NCBI GenBank assembly: GCA_017591395.1
Contig: WEDG01000449.1
Span: forward strand, 248,001 to 312,000
Source of the DNA: Schistocephalus solidus
Lineage: Eukaryota > Platyhelminthes > Cestoda > Diphyllobothriidea > Diphyllobothriidae
Length of the DNA: 64,000 bases
Reading direction: 5' to 3'
Under the pieces are notes generated by a model that was not told where the DNA came from, ran no database searches, and worked only from the letters and a program-made list of their open reading frames with translations. The translations under genes and the position numbers were made by a program. Position 1 is the stretch's first letter. The number at the start of each line of letters is the position of its first letter. Positions 1-12,952 of this stretch are shown one piece after another.

Positions 1-1717
1 CTGTGAATGTTCACAGATGCCATTCAAACACATTCGGGGATCTTCCCCTCTCTTTCTTAGTGTGGCATGTGATGTGGGGCAAAATTGTTGCGACATTGCG
101 TAAAGACCCCAGAACGTTGTGCTGTAAGAAACTAAACATTGTTTTTATCTAGTTTTTGGTGGAGTCAGAGTCCGTAAGGAGCTTTCAAGAACATGTAATC
201 AATTTTTTAGGAAATTTACGCTACATTTTGATCGCACTTTTTAGTTAACATTTTACGTTTTCGAGTTATCTGCCCTCTGAAGTCTCATAAAAATTGCCCG
301 GTCAATTTATCTAACGCCCGTTTATTTTCGAACTTTGCAATCTCAGCGCATGTCATGTTGAGTTGTCACTAAATTTAGCATGTTTGTACTGGTCGTTACC
401 TTGAATCACCCTGTTTGGTTTTCGTTTATCTAACAGTCGACCTTATTTTAGCTTTTACTTATCTGTGATTGGCTCTTTCGATTATACCCACCTATACACA
501 ATCAATAGAATTTTTGCAAGTCTAGTTAAAGCCGCAGAGGTGTCGTGGTAAGCCGGGTTCTTTAACTGCGCACTTGCTTGCGCGCTTTTGATGTTGCGAG
601 CACTATCTGATTATTCCCAATTGACCACATGGAGAGCCCAGCCCTCTTCCTTTTCTTTCGACCTCTACTTGGCAATTGCTCGCCCTCTTCGCTGGTACCG
701 TCGTTCTCAAGTTCGTTCTTAACTCCGCTTACTGTCCTTGTTACTCCTGCGGACTGCAAGTGCTGTCCTTTTGTAAATTTGTTAACTTATTCTTTTTTCC
801 AGTCTTTTTCACTAAGACTAAGCAGTAGTTTTCATCGAGTCTTTCTCTGTAGCCATTAGGATACCATAAAGTCGTACTGCTTCTTTGCGCTGTAAACATT
901 GCACCGTTGCGTTAGACCAAAGCGTGAGGTGTAAAAGTCTGTATCACGCATTAGGAGGATTTTCGGCCGCGTAAGCCAGCGCATCCTATCTCACCTCCAC
1001 CCGGTCTGACTAGGACTTGTCGTTGGTATGGGTGATGAAGGAGAGATTGAGGTGAATGTGCACTGTTTCTTCATTGTAATGAATATGACACTTCCGAAAC
1101 TTTTTAAGGCATGGTAGGTGTCGTAGCTTGGAAGTCTGACAACCAACGGCGTAACTTGGTCCTCCCGCAGGCTGAGGAGGATCAGGCTGCAATTTCAGCA
1201 ACTCCATATATTTAAATCTGGAGCCTGTGTGTGTAGACATCAGTGTGTGTGAGCCGTTCAACCACCTGTTGTGTGAAATCCTGGTGCTTGTGTTTGGGGA
1301 GCCAGTTCGTGTACATAGTACACGTAGTCGAGGTCACCAGCAGCTGCGCCAACTTCCGCATCAGATAACTGACCGGCTTTGACGGTGGTCTGATTGTGGG
1401 GGTGGGGAAGAGAGTGAGGTCGACGGCTCAGCGCATTTTCCTCACCATAAACAATCTGACGCGCTTGAAACTATCACGGTGCGCTAAAAGCAGTGGCTTG
1501 GAAGGTTGCCAACTGACGGAATAACTCGGACCGCGTGGTCAGCCCAATGTGTTTTTGTGCGGAGTGGCTGGCTTGCGGACTGAAAGTCAGGCTGCAATGA
1601 CTCCTTCTTAATGTGGTCTTTATGGCACTCCCACTCTGTGGGATTTGAGCCAGGTGTGGTGGTGCGCCCAGGGGCGGCTTCGGCCGCGCCAGCCGCCTGC
1701 GCCCGCTCCTATCTCCG
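1..1717. other. Intergenic, no gene recognised
   Basis: I see no exon with splice sites or protein similarity here. The open frames are short and pyrimidine-biased. From about 1000 onward the sequence is GT-rich and contains phrases that recur in the dispersed repeat at 1720-2400, so the right half is probably decayed repeat DNA. Upstream exons of the NALF-like gene could lie here or beyond the left edge, but I could not identify them. Confidence 0.5.
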
Positions 1718-1719
1718 GA

Positions 1720-1912
1720 CTTCTTGACTCTGTCATGACATCGGGCTCAGCTGGGGAGGAGCAGATAGTGCGGTAGATGCAGCGCAAGTCTATTATCACT
1801 TTAAACTAAATCACGCGCAAGTCACCGTACCTGCACCACCCTGCTGTGGAGCGTACGGTGGACCTCGTCAAACTATCGTGTGTGTGTTTATATGTGTGAA
1901 CTCCTGGCCAAG
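1720..1912 (+). repeat. Dispersed repeat R1, copy 1
   Basis: This copy shares a long stretch with the minus-strand copy near 32.9 kb. Positions 1815-1869 are identical base for base to the reverse complement of 32858-32912 (55 bp). Inside that block two 8-bp arms (CACCGTAC and GTACGGTG) can pair into a hairpin. A second, more diverged copy follows directly at 2100-2300. At 32.9 kb the repeat lies just upstream, in the same orientation, of a LINE tail, so it may be part of a LINE family; that link is inference. Confidence 0.7.
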
Positions 1913-2099
1913 TGTAGACTATGACCAGGCGGTTTATGATAGGATGTAATGGCACACAGGCTCACGTCGTGAGAGCTGACATCCGTGCTGTTACCCTTAT
2001 CTTCTCTTTTTTTGTGTTAAACCTTTATCATATATGAATGTGGTGATGCATTTAGGTGCGGATTCTCGCCGTGCCTACCTACTACCTGCATCATACAGT

Positions 2100-2300
2100 C
2101 TTCTGGACTCTGTCATGACATCAGATCCATGAGGAGGAGAGAGCGTGCTGTAGATGCAGTGCGAGTTTACTATCACTTTAATCTAATTCAGGCGCAGGTT
2201 ACCATGCTTGCTTCCGGCCTGTGGTGAAGCGCGTGGTTGACATCGTCCAACTCGACAGTCAAGCTGTCGTTTGACTCATGTGGGCGTGAATTCAGCCCTC
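2100..2300 (+). repeat. Dispersed repeat R1, copy 2 (diverged)
   Basis: It starts with the same GACTCTGTCATGACATC phrase as copy 1 and keeps the order of landmarks (GTAGATGCAG, TATCACTTTAA, then the CTGTGG core) with many substitutions. It lies about 380 bp downstream of copy 1 in the same orientation, so the two look like a tandem or paired insertion. Confidence 0.6.
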
Positions 2301-5300
2301 GCACCCGCATACAGTCCTGCTGAATACTTATTGCCAGTGGAACGTGGTCGACGTGATGGGAAAGTGGGGGTGAATCGCATGCGGTGCAAGTCTCTTTCAT
2401 AAACCAATGTATGTGCAGTCAGCACGGCAGCCTGTGGACCGTAATTATTCTCAATTTTTTTGCTCCGAATAATCTACCTAGACGTTCCGGTGCCAAGTCT
2501 GCGGTGAAATTGTCTGTTGCTTCTGAGAGTTCCGAAAGTCTTGGATGTGTAACAAAAGTAGCATAGCACCGAATTAAATTAACTCTTCCCAACTGTTATG
2601 TGCGTATTCTGTTTCCCGTTTATGACTGTGAAATGAAAAACATCGTTCGTTTTGTCTATTCTTGACCCGGTTTCTGCGTTTCTCACACTATTTGTCCTAC
2701 CCTGAGCAGTTTTTTTTGCTTCATCGTTTCAAACGCGCCCTGAAGCATTGCTTCCCTCGTTCCTAGTTTTAATCGCCCTTCCCAGAAACCCGACATTATG
2801 CATCACGATAACTCTAGTTGTCTCTCACTATACCCTTACAGTTTGTACATACATTCAGGAGGATGCAGTGTTTTAGATTCTATGAGTTATGCAAAACCTT
2901 AACTGCTATATAGTAGGGTCTAAAATTCCATACCTAATATTATACGCCCCACCTAAGTGAGCGTCGTGTACTTATGCCGGGAATGCGAAGCCAACACTTT
3001 CAGCGTCGAAGTTATTTTCTTTCCGCACTCTCTAATTCTGCTCAATTCTTTTAGTGCTTCCAAGAAATTGGAGCGAACACTCACTTAGAGTTCGTTTTGT
3101 AAACGAATGAACATTTTCCTGACCTAGTCATAGTTAATATGTTACTGTTTTATGTCTTTGAAACGTAGCATTTCATAGCCGGACCGGTCTTTGCGTAGTA
3201 TACGCCTTTTGGCTTTCCTATCAGGTCAGACAGATTTGCTCTTTTCGTATATATACTACCAGTTCGGTTTCGGGACCATACTAATCCGAACGAAAGTAGA
3301 ATCGTTGTCTAGTAATCAGGACGAGCAATGTCTCTGCCTTGGCTTTCTGTCTTTTATGAGATACCATCGTTAGGTACCCTGAGAAGTGGTGATCAATTAT
3401 CATCGCATGACACCCGCTCGAAAACGCGTTCTCTCTCCGATGGTAGCAGTTTATCCTACGATGGAATAACTATGGTCCATTTACTTGTTTGGCGGTTGCA
3501 CTTCCCTCTTCAAGTTTGTGTTTTCTGGGGAAGTGTACCTCGGTCAACATATATGAGTCCTTCGCGGACAAGTGCTGTATCACTTAAGAGAAACAATTTC
3601 CTCAAGTAATGAACTACCCGAAACCCTTTGCACACTGATTTTGCATGCAGAAACGCAAAGATTATAATTCTCTAGAAACCTGATGTGCGAAACAGAAGCG
3701 TAGTTTTTCGACGGCCAGAAAAACACTTTATGTTTCCGGAGTCTTGGATTCGTGTAACAGCCACTTATCGGAGACCTTAAGAACCAGCATCATTTACATC
3801 TCTAGTAGAGCGATTCACTTCTTAAGTAGTTCCGTAAAATTTTGTTTTCATACACTCGCTTTTTAACAGCTTAACAGCTTGTATGTATGTTGGTAATTTT
3901 CGCGGGTAAAATTTCATTTTCTTACAGTCTTTCTGACTTCTAAGCAGTAGTAACGTGCGTCCCCTTTGAACCAAAACCTAGGAAAATCTGCAAGGTTTTG
4001 GTTGATCTTTCAAAGGTGGCATCCACTTTCAGAATTAGCCCCGCTCATAATCCTTGCATATGCTTTCTTCAGCAAGAAGTGTACATTGTACTCTTTTTTC
4101 TACATAATTTTTGCCCAGTTTCGATTTTGGTACACCATCCATCTTTATCGAAATTCTCTACTGAGTACTTGGGTCGGCAGCGCGTGCCTACTTAATCCCT
4201 CAGCTCAGTGTATGCGTGCGTATCCCTACTGTTTCTCATTTTCCCGTGCGGAACAACTCCAAAAACTCCGCTTCGCATGGCTTCCTCGGCACTTGCTAAA
4301 GCCTCTTAGTGGCTGCTCACATTTTTGCCACTTAACGTTTTTTCGCAAAAGTAACCACAGTCCATTCACTTAGATGTTTTGTCGCCTGCCCTTACCCACT
4401 ATCTGACTTATACTGGAACCCATTTCTGCCACCAGATCCTCGAATTTGTAGATATTTCAACATTTGGCGAGGATGGCAGTTCGAATTTGCTATGCTGGCT
4501 GCTGACTGTTGCCTTCAGGGAGGCCATAGTCCCAAACTTCCTCGGGTTTGCTAAACTATGTAATTTTCCCAGTTTTTTATTGTCGATTTAATCTGAGTTA
4601 GTGAGGGTATCGGGCTGAAGCACGCAAGCCAAACTGTGTACATCTTAGCCGACCTTATTTTCTGACTGTATTTAAAAACCACGTCAGTATTTTTATCTTC
4701 TTATCTGCCAGGAAGATGACTGCACGATTTATCAGACTCGGTGCCAGTCTTGCAAAGACTCAACTTGCTGCCCATCATTCACTTTTCTCCTCTAGCTGTC
4801 AGTAAACACGATATAAGAGTAAACTAAATCGATTTCAGTTCGGCCTGTGAAGCTGCGTTTATCAACTCCCGCTCCTTCCCACAGTTTCTTGATTGTCCTC
4901 CCCCCTATGATATGCCGAATCCACAGACCCCTTGCGCTCTATAACCCAGGTCAGGTGCTCCTGGAAACTGCTCTTGCACTCTGAGAGCCTTGAATTGGGA
5001 TGGGTTCAGGCGAGGCGGAGAGAGACTAGAATAATCATTTCTGACATGCCTAATCGTGATTTTCATTTGTGAAGAAGTGGTATGTGCAAAATCACTGAGA
5101 TTGGTTGCATCAGGGATTATCACAGCCCTACCAAGTACATGCCATTTGCCGTCGAATGCCAACGGTGGCAACTCCTGTCTCCCTTACCACAGTCGGTAAC
5201 TCTTCTCGATTACTAATTCGCCGTCACTATGCACCTGCGTGATCCGGGTTTAAACCGAAGCTCCAAGCCAAAACGAATCGCCGCATTCGCTCCTGCAATC

Positions 5301-5526
5301 TGGACGGATTAGTTCACGCCATTTTTACCTGCCTTTCAGTATGTTCTTCTCTACGATATGCCCTTTTGCACCTCTCCGCTGCGAACTTTGTTGACATTCA
5401 AGCGTTCCCCTACCTTCTTTGCGCGAATAATGGGGCAACCTGTCGACTGATTCCGCTGCTTATCCCTTATCTCCCCTCCAGCCCGTCGTCTATCGTTCGT
5501 TACCTCCAGTATCCAATTCTGCAATG

Positions 5527-5545
5527 TCTCTCTCTCTCTCTCTCT
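5527..5545. repeat. (TC)n microsatellite
   Basis: Uninterrupted TC dinucleotides. Confidence 0.9.
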
Positions 5546-5946
5546 GCTCACGTCATTCGCACTCGACCCAGTTGCTTACCGTCTTATCTCCTACAGCCTC
5601 ACCTAGCCACCACTTTCGGGCAATTAACACGTTTTTAGCAGCATATGCGCCAGTCCGAGCCATAAAAAATGTCCTCAAATGGCCTTCTAGGTTTCTGTCA
5701 GAAGACTCACGTGGCGCGACGGGTATGTGAATCCGTGGCGCATAGTAGCGGAGATTGCCTTATTCTTTGCACGCCACCGGGCATTAGCCAGCGGCGACTC
5801 GGGTCAAGCGCAGCGCGGTTGTGGATGGTTGCTTGAATAAGCCTCCCACCTCCCCCAGAGAGCTGTTCTTCCTCGTATTTTTGTGTGTTATGGAGGGGGA
5901 GAGGGGGGCGTTAGTCTCTGTACATTTAAACGATGAAGTCTTTTGT

Positions 5947-5970
5947 TGTGTGTGTGTGTGTGTGCGCGTG
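5947..5970. repeat. (TG)n microsatellite
   Basis: TG dinucleotide run ending in a short CG-containing variant. Confidence 0.9.
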
Positions 5971-8210
5971 TTATTTGGAATGGCTGCAGGCAAAAAAACT
6001 GGGAGGGTATCTCACTTGGGCATTCTGTGTGTTACTATCCTAAAGAAACAAGCGCGTCATTATTGGGGCGTCCATTGTAAAAGGAAACTTATCTACGAGT
6101 TCGAGGCGCTTAATAACGGCTTCAGCTCGCTGATGTCGAGTTGTCTCGACCGTTGTCAGTCTGTTTAATGCCTGTCCCATAGTGCCCTGGTGACGCTGAA
6201 CCGGGAGTTTTTACAAATGGCCCGACTGGATTGCCGGCATCTCTGTTGTTACTACCATTTTCCAATACAGCTGTGGGAAAGTTTTTTCTCAAAGCTTTTG
6301 ACAAAAAAATTTCCTAGTTTCTCGTATTCCCAGAGGGTTGAAAAAACAAGATGCAAAAACGCATCGACTCCTGAGCTCTGTTTTACTTGTGGCCCAATTA
6401 GCGAGCGTTCGTTCGCCTTTTCTGCCGTCGAAGGAAGTTAAATAACTTATGCTCACTGATAGAACAGTTACATGGCAAAGGGTCAAAGTGTTTTTTTCTC
6501 GTTGGCTTTGAACGGAGAAGACCGGCAGTCTGCTTTTAATTTTTTCACTGCAATTACTAAGTCCGCCAACCATTCTAACTCAAAGAAAGAGTCCAACTAT
6601 ACCTCTTTTTTCCATCCCTACTGTGCGCTCTTGTCGATTTCTAATAGTCTTCCGAAATCTGTCGCCTTCAACTTTAAAACTTGTTTTTTTGGTTACAGTT
6701 CGACTTCACTTGCATTTCGTAGGTGTTGATAATTTGGCTTATGCTAAAGCAAAAAAGTTGTAACTTGTCGATCCATCTTGCTTTTCACTGTCTTTGCGCA
6801 ACTGTCTCGCGTTCAATGCAGAGTACAATTAAAATATATGCCATGGCAGTTGTTTTGGTTTTTATTTATAGTATAAACCTAGATTTGATCAAGTCTGTAA
6901 GGCCACTTTAAAAGATAAATTCATGCAATTTCGCTTCTAGCCTAACCTTAAGCACAAATTGGCCCAGATCTAAGCAAGAAAAATTAGCAGCTGAAGGCGT
7001 AGGGGGCAACCTCCGTCAAGACTCATCCCAGGTACCGATCACCTCACGTTACGCGGAACTTAATTTGATCCAGTATCCCTGATATGGATGGAAGGCATAA
7101 TTGCTCCCATTTTTTAAAAATATCTCACGGTTTTTATTTCAGTTTTGTGCTTAAGCTTTAATTTGATCTGAATTCGCGCAGATTTATGTCAGTGAATTCT
7201 TTGCTTCTGCCATCCCCCTGCTTTCCATCGCATACGTCCATCCCTATCACCAACTAACTACTTGTACTTTCTGTTTTTCAGCTCTTGTTGTGCCTGAAAA
7301 AGGGTCTGCAGTTTATGGTTTCCGCGTTAATCTAAGCATAAATTTGGTGACGCTATTTGAAGGCAGGCAGTTTTGAACCCAGGGACCTACCAACGCACAA
7401 TGCGTTCTCTTCATCATTTTTTGAAGCCTGTTGACTAGCTCTCTGTAAACAACTTGCTTTTCGCTCCTGTCTTTGTTTAACCATACTCCATAGAGTAAGC
7501 TGGTTTAGTTCTCTAGTGTTTATTAAACCAGGAAATATTCGCATCATGTAGAAGTTTCGGAAGCTGAAAAAAGTCAAACATAGAATAGAATAATAATTTG
7601 AAGCTTTTTATAGAAGGAAAAAAATAATCTTCTCTTGGAGTGTTGGATTCTGGTTAGTTTTAATGAATAACTAGTTTTCAGCGAAAGTCAGGTAACGTGG
7701 CTCTATCAGGTACGCCCCTTTGTGAACTTCCACGTTCCTCGATGTCGCTGTCTGTCATTGTACGTTTGCGCAATAATGATCGATGGAGCTTCAATCCCTT
7801 TTTGCCCTGATTATTCACTCCTCGTTTTTACCGTCGCCGAAGCACTGATTAATCGTCTTTAGTCGCGTTACGACCACTGTGGTTTTGGCCCCATCAATAT
7901 GCTGAGTATGATAGTAACAGGAAGCACAAAGGAGTCCAACTCACTTCTTCAATTATTTTCTTCTAGGCGAGAGAAATTAGCGTAGCTGTGGTGTTTCCCC
8001 TGGTTGGCTCATCAAAAATGCTAGTCCCTTAACTCGCGCATGCGAACACGCTCTATCGAGCTGCTGCTGCCTTTATTCACTGTGCGCAGGGCCTTTTGTT
8101 TTTACTGCAAGTGCAACAGTGACCATTCTAGATCTAAGTCATCCGCGCATACTCGCTAGCGTTTCAGCTCCGGGTTACTACCTCCTACCTTCTCTTGCCT
8201 TTTTTTTCAG

Positions 8211-8628
8211 CACGCCTATTGGTCGTGGGTTTGTTCGGCCAGGTTTCCCATCTTCTATCCTCTGGCCACGCTGCCAACACCAGCTGCCCTGTTGGACGCC
8301 GTGTCCGGTGCGGAGAATGAAGAAGACGGACAGTCGAAAGTCTCTCCTACCTCCGCCGCTACCACCACCACTACCAATCCCGGGTCTAAAATGCCCCCTA
8401 TACCTTCAAAATCGCCGCCCCCTCTACCTCGAAACTCCTCCGCCCGCGTTAGAGAACTCCCTCCCGAACCTCCCGACAGTGGACAACAACACCCGTCTCC
8501 TCTGACCTACCGGCTAATTAAGATCCCAGCCTGTCAAACCTGGTGCACTGACGTTGAAACCCTCTGTCCCTACCTGAACCCCAGCGATTCCACCTCCAAC
8601 GGGGGTGAGCCTATCATACTCTGCGACG
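8211..8628 (+). CDS. NALCN channel auxiliary factor (NALF/FAM155) homologue, penultimate exon
   Basis: FAM155/NALF proteins chaperone and bind the sodium-leak channel NALCN through a cysteine-rich extracellular domain. The exon follows a strong acceptor (pyrimidine run then CAG) and ends at a consensus donor GTGAGT in phase 1. It encodes 139 residues: an opening segment with WSWVCSARF, comparable to AWLCSQYF of human FAM155A; a linker of about 80 residues rich in Ser, Thr and Pro; then the diagnostic block IPACQTWCTDVETLCPYL and GGEPIILC, which aligns with CKQYCLEVQTRCPF and GGLSSFIC. Human alignments are from memory. The Pro/Ser linker is longer than in vertebrates. Earlier exons, which should encode the first membrane segment and more of the cysteine-rich domain, were not found in the window. 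Confidence 0.72.
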
Positions 8629-9574
8629 GTGAGTCCCATGCTCCCCACCGATATCCTGACCTGTCTCTCTCTCTCTCCTTTCTCCTCATCTCTCTCCCCC
8701 CTCCTCGAGCATCCGCACATTTATTTAGGCCTTCACGAAGCGGTGGTCTCCTGCAAAATTAGTCTATCCGCTGATACGTCCGTGAAGATGGTTGAACCAA
8801 TTTTATTGTTTTAGGATGTCTCAAGCCGTTTAGTGCAATTAAAATTTCTGAAAACTGAAATCGTCGGTTCATTAGTGGGTGACTGCAATTTAACCGTCCC
8901 ACTTGTTATGTGATATGCATTTTAACTGTCCAAACTTACCGCTTGGCCAATAAATATCTTAGCATATGATGGATATGGCCATGCGAGAAAATTGGGCTGA
9001 AACGCCTCTTGTGTGAACTGCAGCTATATTTGGAAGAACTGTATTCTCAAGCAGTTTCCAGCTCGCCATTTTAAGTTACTTTCCTCGTCAGTTAACCGCT
9101 TGAATATGTCGGCACATTCTTACCCGTCGAAGACGAGTGTTGCAGGTCCTTAGATGACTGCTCAAGGCTCCAAGTGCAAATGGGGGTTGGTGGTCGATTT
9201 AACATTACATTGCGTATCCACCACGATTCCGAGTCTGAGCCATTATCTCCGCCGTTGCGACCTTTTAGGCATGACCTGACATGTAATTTGGAACAGTCGG
9301 TTTCCCGGGTGGTTGCTACTCTGTGTTCATGTGCGTGTGACCTGCATTTTTTTTGCCCGTGCCGATCTATATGAGTGTAAGGGAAATGTACGCATCAGTC
9401 ACCAGTTTTTATAGCTTCTGGATAGCCATTCAGCGCAACTTGTCGGTTATCACTGACCTCCTGGACTTATTCATTCGCTCTACTGCAGCGAATCAGTGTC
9501 CGTTTGAAGAGGGTCTGCACCAAATGACTGATGGGAAAGGACCAATTGTGCATTATGCAGGCTTGCGTAGTTGA

Positions 9575-9733
9575 TTATTGCCGGCAAATACGAGGGAGAC
9601 TGGAACGACCATTGCTGCCTTAGTAGCCGTCATCAGTCAGCCATACCCGACCCCAGGCATTGCACCACCCGAGGCTCAACCCCGGGACCTGTTGATTAGA
9701 AGTCAAAAGCCCTAACCATTGAGCCATGGGCTC
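9575..9733 (-). repeat. tRNA-Arg(TCT)-derived SINE, copy 1
   Basis: Read on the minus strand, the head has an A-box-like GGCTCAATGG, an anticodon arm TTGA-CTTCTAA-TCAA giving anticodon TCT, and a B-box-like GGGGTTGAGCC, in the order and spacing of tRNA-Arg. The acceptor stem does not pair, so this is a SINE head and not a tRNA gene. The body (GGTGGTGCA, then GGGGTCGGGTATGGCTGAC) recurs in the plus-strand copy at 9925. Confidence 0.75.
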
Positions 9734-9744
9734 ATTGCCTTGAC

Positions 9745-9845
9745 TGCTTATATCGGGACTATTGACATTGGCGGATGGATGCCTCACCGATCGGTTATGG
9801 GACTCACTCGTCCCGTTTTGTCTTGTCTTGGGGCTCACTCACAAG
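9745..9845 (-). repeat. Repeat module X flanking SINE copy 1
   Basis: This module (GGGACGAGTG, CCGATCGGTGAG, CATCCATCCGCCAATG on the minus strand) lies 5' of the SINE head here, but 3' of the SINE body in the other copy (10080-10175). The arrangement suggests a tandem head-body-X-head-body unit from which different pieces survive. Confidence 0.65.
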
Positions 9846-9924
9846 TTCTTCAGCAGCCGCGCAATGGCGAGTAATAGAGATAGTTAAGAATTACCAGTAA
9901 AGACAAAGGAAACTGGAATGGCCA

Positions 9925-10175
9925 TTTCTAGACTCTTACTCAACAGGTCGCGGGTTCGTGCCTCGGGTGGTGCACCATCTGGGGTCGGGTATGGCTGACG
10001 GATGATGGCTAATAAGCCAGAAATTGTAATTCCAGTCTCGTACCCTGTCTATTATACTGACCGCTGTGCGGCTGCTGGCGGGGCTCGTGAGTGAGTCCCA
10101 AGGCAGAACGGGACGAGTGTGTCCCTTGACCGATCGGTGAGACATCCATCCGCCAATGAAGGCTTGCGTCCAGGA
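9925..10175 (+). repeat. tRNA-Arg-derived SINE, copy 2 plus module X
   Basis: The plus-strand copy keeps the 3' half of the tRNA-like head (CAACAGGTCGCGGGTTCG with a canonical B box), the body GGGGTCGGGTATGGCTGAC and then module X. It is inverted relative to copy 1 with about 80-190 bp between the arms, so the transcribed intron could fold into a long hairpin. Confidence 0.72.
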
Positions 10176-12583
10176 GCTGTGATAGGTCCGCAACACCCCC
10201 TGACAATAAGAAAAGTGTCATTGACATAAGAGGACTCAAGGCAGTCTTTTCTTTCCTTACTAGTCTACTTTGCCGTTAGGGCAGAAAGTAGAGAATCCAG
10301 GGATATTTCCTCTATCATCTAAGTTCCACCACAAAGTTGAAATGCGTTTCCTGAAAAAGTACCCAGGGTCTCATGTGGTGCACATTCTTGAGTACGCTGG
10401 GCGTTTCCTGATATTCTTCCTGGTGTTCAAGCAATACTTTATTTCCCACCCAAGTGAACTGAACACAAATAACAAAGTCACGCCAAAAGAAACCAAGATT
10501 TTTTCCGGCCAAAACTTTTGGGAACATAAGAAGGCTCGTGGAGTTACTTTGGAGAGAGTTTAATTTTGAGTGCATCTAGTTGCCCTAACTTTTTTATCCT
10601 TTAAACATAATGGGTGCGGGAAGCGGGACTGAGATGAATGCTGCCCAAGTTCCTCTCACTGCAAACTAATTAACGCTTAAGTCGCCAGTACACCCTCGAG
10701 ACTGTGGTCATTGCTGTTTTGACTAGCTCTAGTATCGATTTAGCCGCTTCCATAATCCACGCCGTAAGTTTCCAATGTCAACGGGAATTCGCGGGCATTT
10801 CGCATAGGCCACCTCACGTTTACCTTCCTACCTATAGGTTGAATTCAAGCCCGTAAGTCGACAGCGGCAGCAGAAGTCTTATTGGACGATGGGAATCACT
10901 CACATGGGACAATACTGTCATGACTCACGATTGTTCACATTGTGGCGGGTAGTCTTGGCCGTGTCTTGCCAGCATAGCACGGTTGACATGGGAATAGCAA
11001 TTGAGGTACATGTATCTCTTATGTTTTACTATAAACGAATTTGCATACAAGTGATCATTTCGTCCATCTAGTGGAGTAGTCATGCCCTTCGTCGTCTGCG
11101 ATGACCCACCTATCGTAGCGTGTAACCAAATTATTATATTGCTGCTCATATGTGTGCCTGAAGGTATTACGACAGCGTGGGTCAAAACTGCATATTATCT
11201 ATGCTCGAAGGCCTGTCTATTTCGTGTGTAGCCTTCACCGAAGACCATTCCACTATCCACCGGCTATCGACACGCCACGTATCCCGCAAATACACCAACG
11301 GGCGAATCCCGTCCTTCCGCGGAGTTTGAACAAGAAATCGAACCATTTCAGTGCGCGCTTCGAAATTATCTCAGTGACTCGGAACGCTGCAAACTGGTGC
11401 AAACCTTGGTTCTCCCAGGCTGTAATACCCCATAATCTGGCTTTAGAAAATCTCTCTGACACACACGCACTTGGAATCCGATTTAGACGAAACCTCTGAC
11501 AGAGCAAACCCATGCAGCAGGATTAATAGCGCCAGTACATTTCATGATGACTTTTGAAACAGTTAACCTGAACGCGACTCACTTGTTCCTGCTGATCTCT
11601 GATACCCCGGACGTCCCTGTTGCTGCTGATGATGCTCCCTTTGCCTCCCCGTTTTCGTGGTGGCGCGGATACCATGACAATTTCAGATCGTGTTACAGCC
11701 CGCCGAAAGTTTGGTTGGCCCTGGAGATCCGTCTTACTGTTTTATTTTTTTCCCTAAGATGATGTCTCCCCTGAGCCCGAATTTATTCCTCCTCCCAGTC
11801 GCGAACTGAAATTCGTGAAAATTTACTGCAGGTTCGTTTGGCATCAACTGGTGTATTATTATAGTCTTGTTCGGGATACTGATTGGTTTGAGGTTAGAGA
11901 AATCGGAAAGACGAAGAGGTTCACACTCCGCTGCATGTCCGCCTCAGCTGTGGCATTCTGTTGCCTAGTAACCGATCTAACTTACCGAATACGACTTTAG
12001 TCAACAGAACGTCAGAATAAAATTGAGACTTTAGCAGGAGAAAACGGGTCAAACTTTGCACACGTACGATGCGTTGTTGTTCAGTAATCTTCCGCACATT
12101 TTTAATTGGTTTTAGTATTTTTAAGATAAAATGCCGATAACGACAACAAAGACTGCAGTGGAAATTTCTGTCGTCTATCAGAGTTACACCAATCCCAGGC
12201 TCGTGGGATCTGGGGTTCGAACTCCGCAGCAAAGGGAGAAGTCATGTTAATTCCTGCACCTGAAAATGTAAAGTGTCGCCTCGGCTGCTATTTTATGTAC
12301 CTCCTCCAACTACATTTTCAGGGAATGTTTTCGCGTCGATTAGGCCGTGGAACCCAGCATTGGTGTTTATTTAAAAATGAAATTCACATTTCAGCCATCT
12401 CCATCTTTCAAGAACCGTCCTCCAGGGCCCCCCGAAACAGGGACACGGGAATAGAACCTTTCCGCCCAAGAAATAAAGGTGGTAGCGCGCATACTTCAAG
12501 GAAGGATAAATGCTCCTGTGTCCTAACTCTACGATTAACGCTCATCATAACCTTGATGCTAACCTGCAACCTTAACCCGGTAA

Positions 12584-12600
12584 GGATGCCTTGTATGGCC
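12584..12600 (+). repeat. Left arm of a 17-bp perfect inverted repeat
   Basis: Its exact reverse complement occupies 12948-12964, enclosing the nested telomere-like element. Confidence 0.9.
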
Positions 12601-12952
12601 GTTTAAACACGTCACGGTAACATGAACTGTCCACAATACATGTGGCTTTGCGCTTAATTACAAGGAAATTATTTGTAGGTTTAAGGTGAGGGTTAGGGTT
12701 GAGTTTAGGTTTGCGGTTAAGGTCAGAGTTGGAGTTGGAGTTAGGGTCATGATTAGGCTAAGGGTTAAGGTTCTTATCGTGTTACCTCTAGGGTTTAGGT
12801 TTACGGTTCGGTTAGGGTTAAAATTAAGCCGAGAGTTTAGTTGTATGTTAGGGTTAGTGTTAGCGTTAAGACAGGATTATATTTACCCTTCCAGGACATC
12901 TATTTTAAGCGGGCTGGGTGGTTCCTATTTCCGTGTCTTGTTTAGGTGGCCA
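12596..12952. mobile_element. Nested copy of the same TIR element inside a palindrome
   Basis: Inner ends TGGCCGTTTAAACACG and, on the other strand, TGGCCACCTAAACAAG define an element whose middle (12660-12870) is a degenerate GGGTTAG tract. It is flanked on both sides by TA. The arms GGATGCCTTGTATGGCC (12584-12600) and its exact reverse complement (12948-12964) are perfect over 17 bp. If TA is a target duplication, the empty site was a 22-bp perfect palindrome centred on TA. Confidence 0.6.

Larger units (their letters stand above)
2420..8210. other. Long non-coding stretch, nothing recognised apart from microsatellites
   Basis: I recognise no protein-coding exon. The longest open frame, 135 codons at 3966-4373 on the plus strand, has no familiar motif and a composition like its surroundings. 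A (TC)n run at 5527-5545 and a (TG)n run at 5947-5970 are the only simple repeats. The missing upstream NALF exons are probably in this stretch or further left, as short exons I cannot pick out by eye. Confidence 0.45.

Noticed and set aside
7353..7577. Possible tRNA-like element around GTTTTGAACCCAGG
   Set aside because: Only a loose B-box match; no A box at the right distance.
8119..8505. 128-codon plus-strand ORF over the NALF exon
   Set aside because: It runs across the acceptor site and lacks the cysteine motif; shadow frame.
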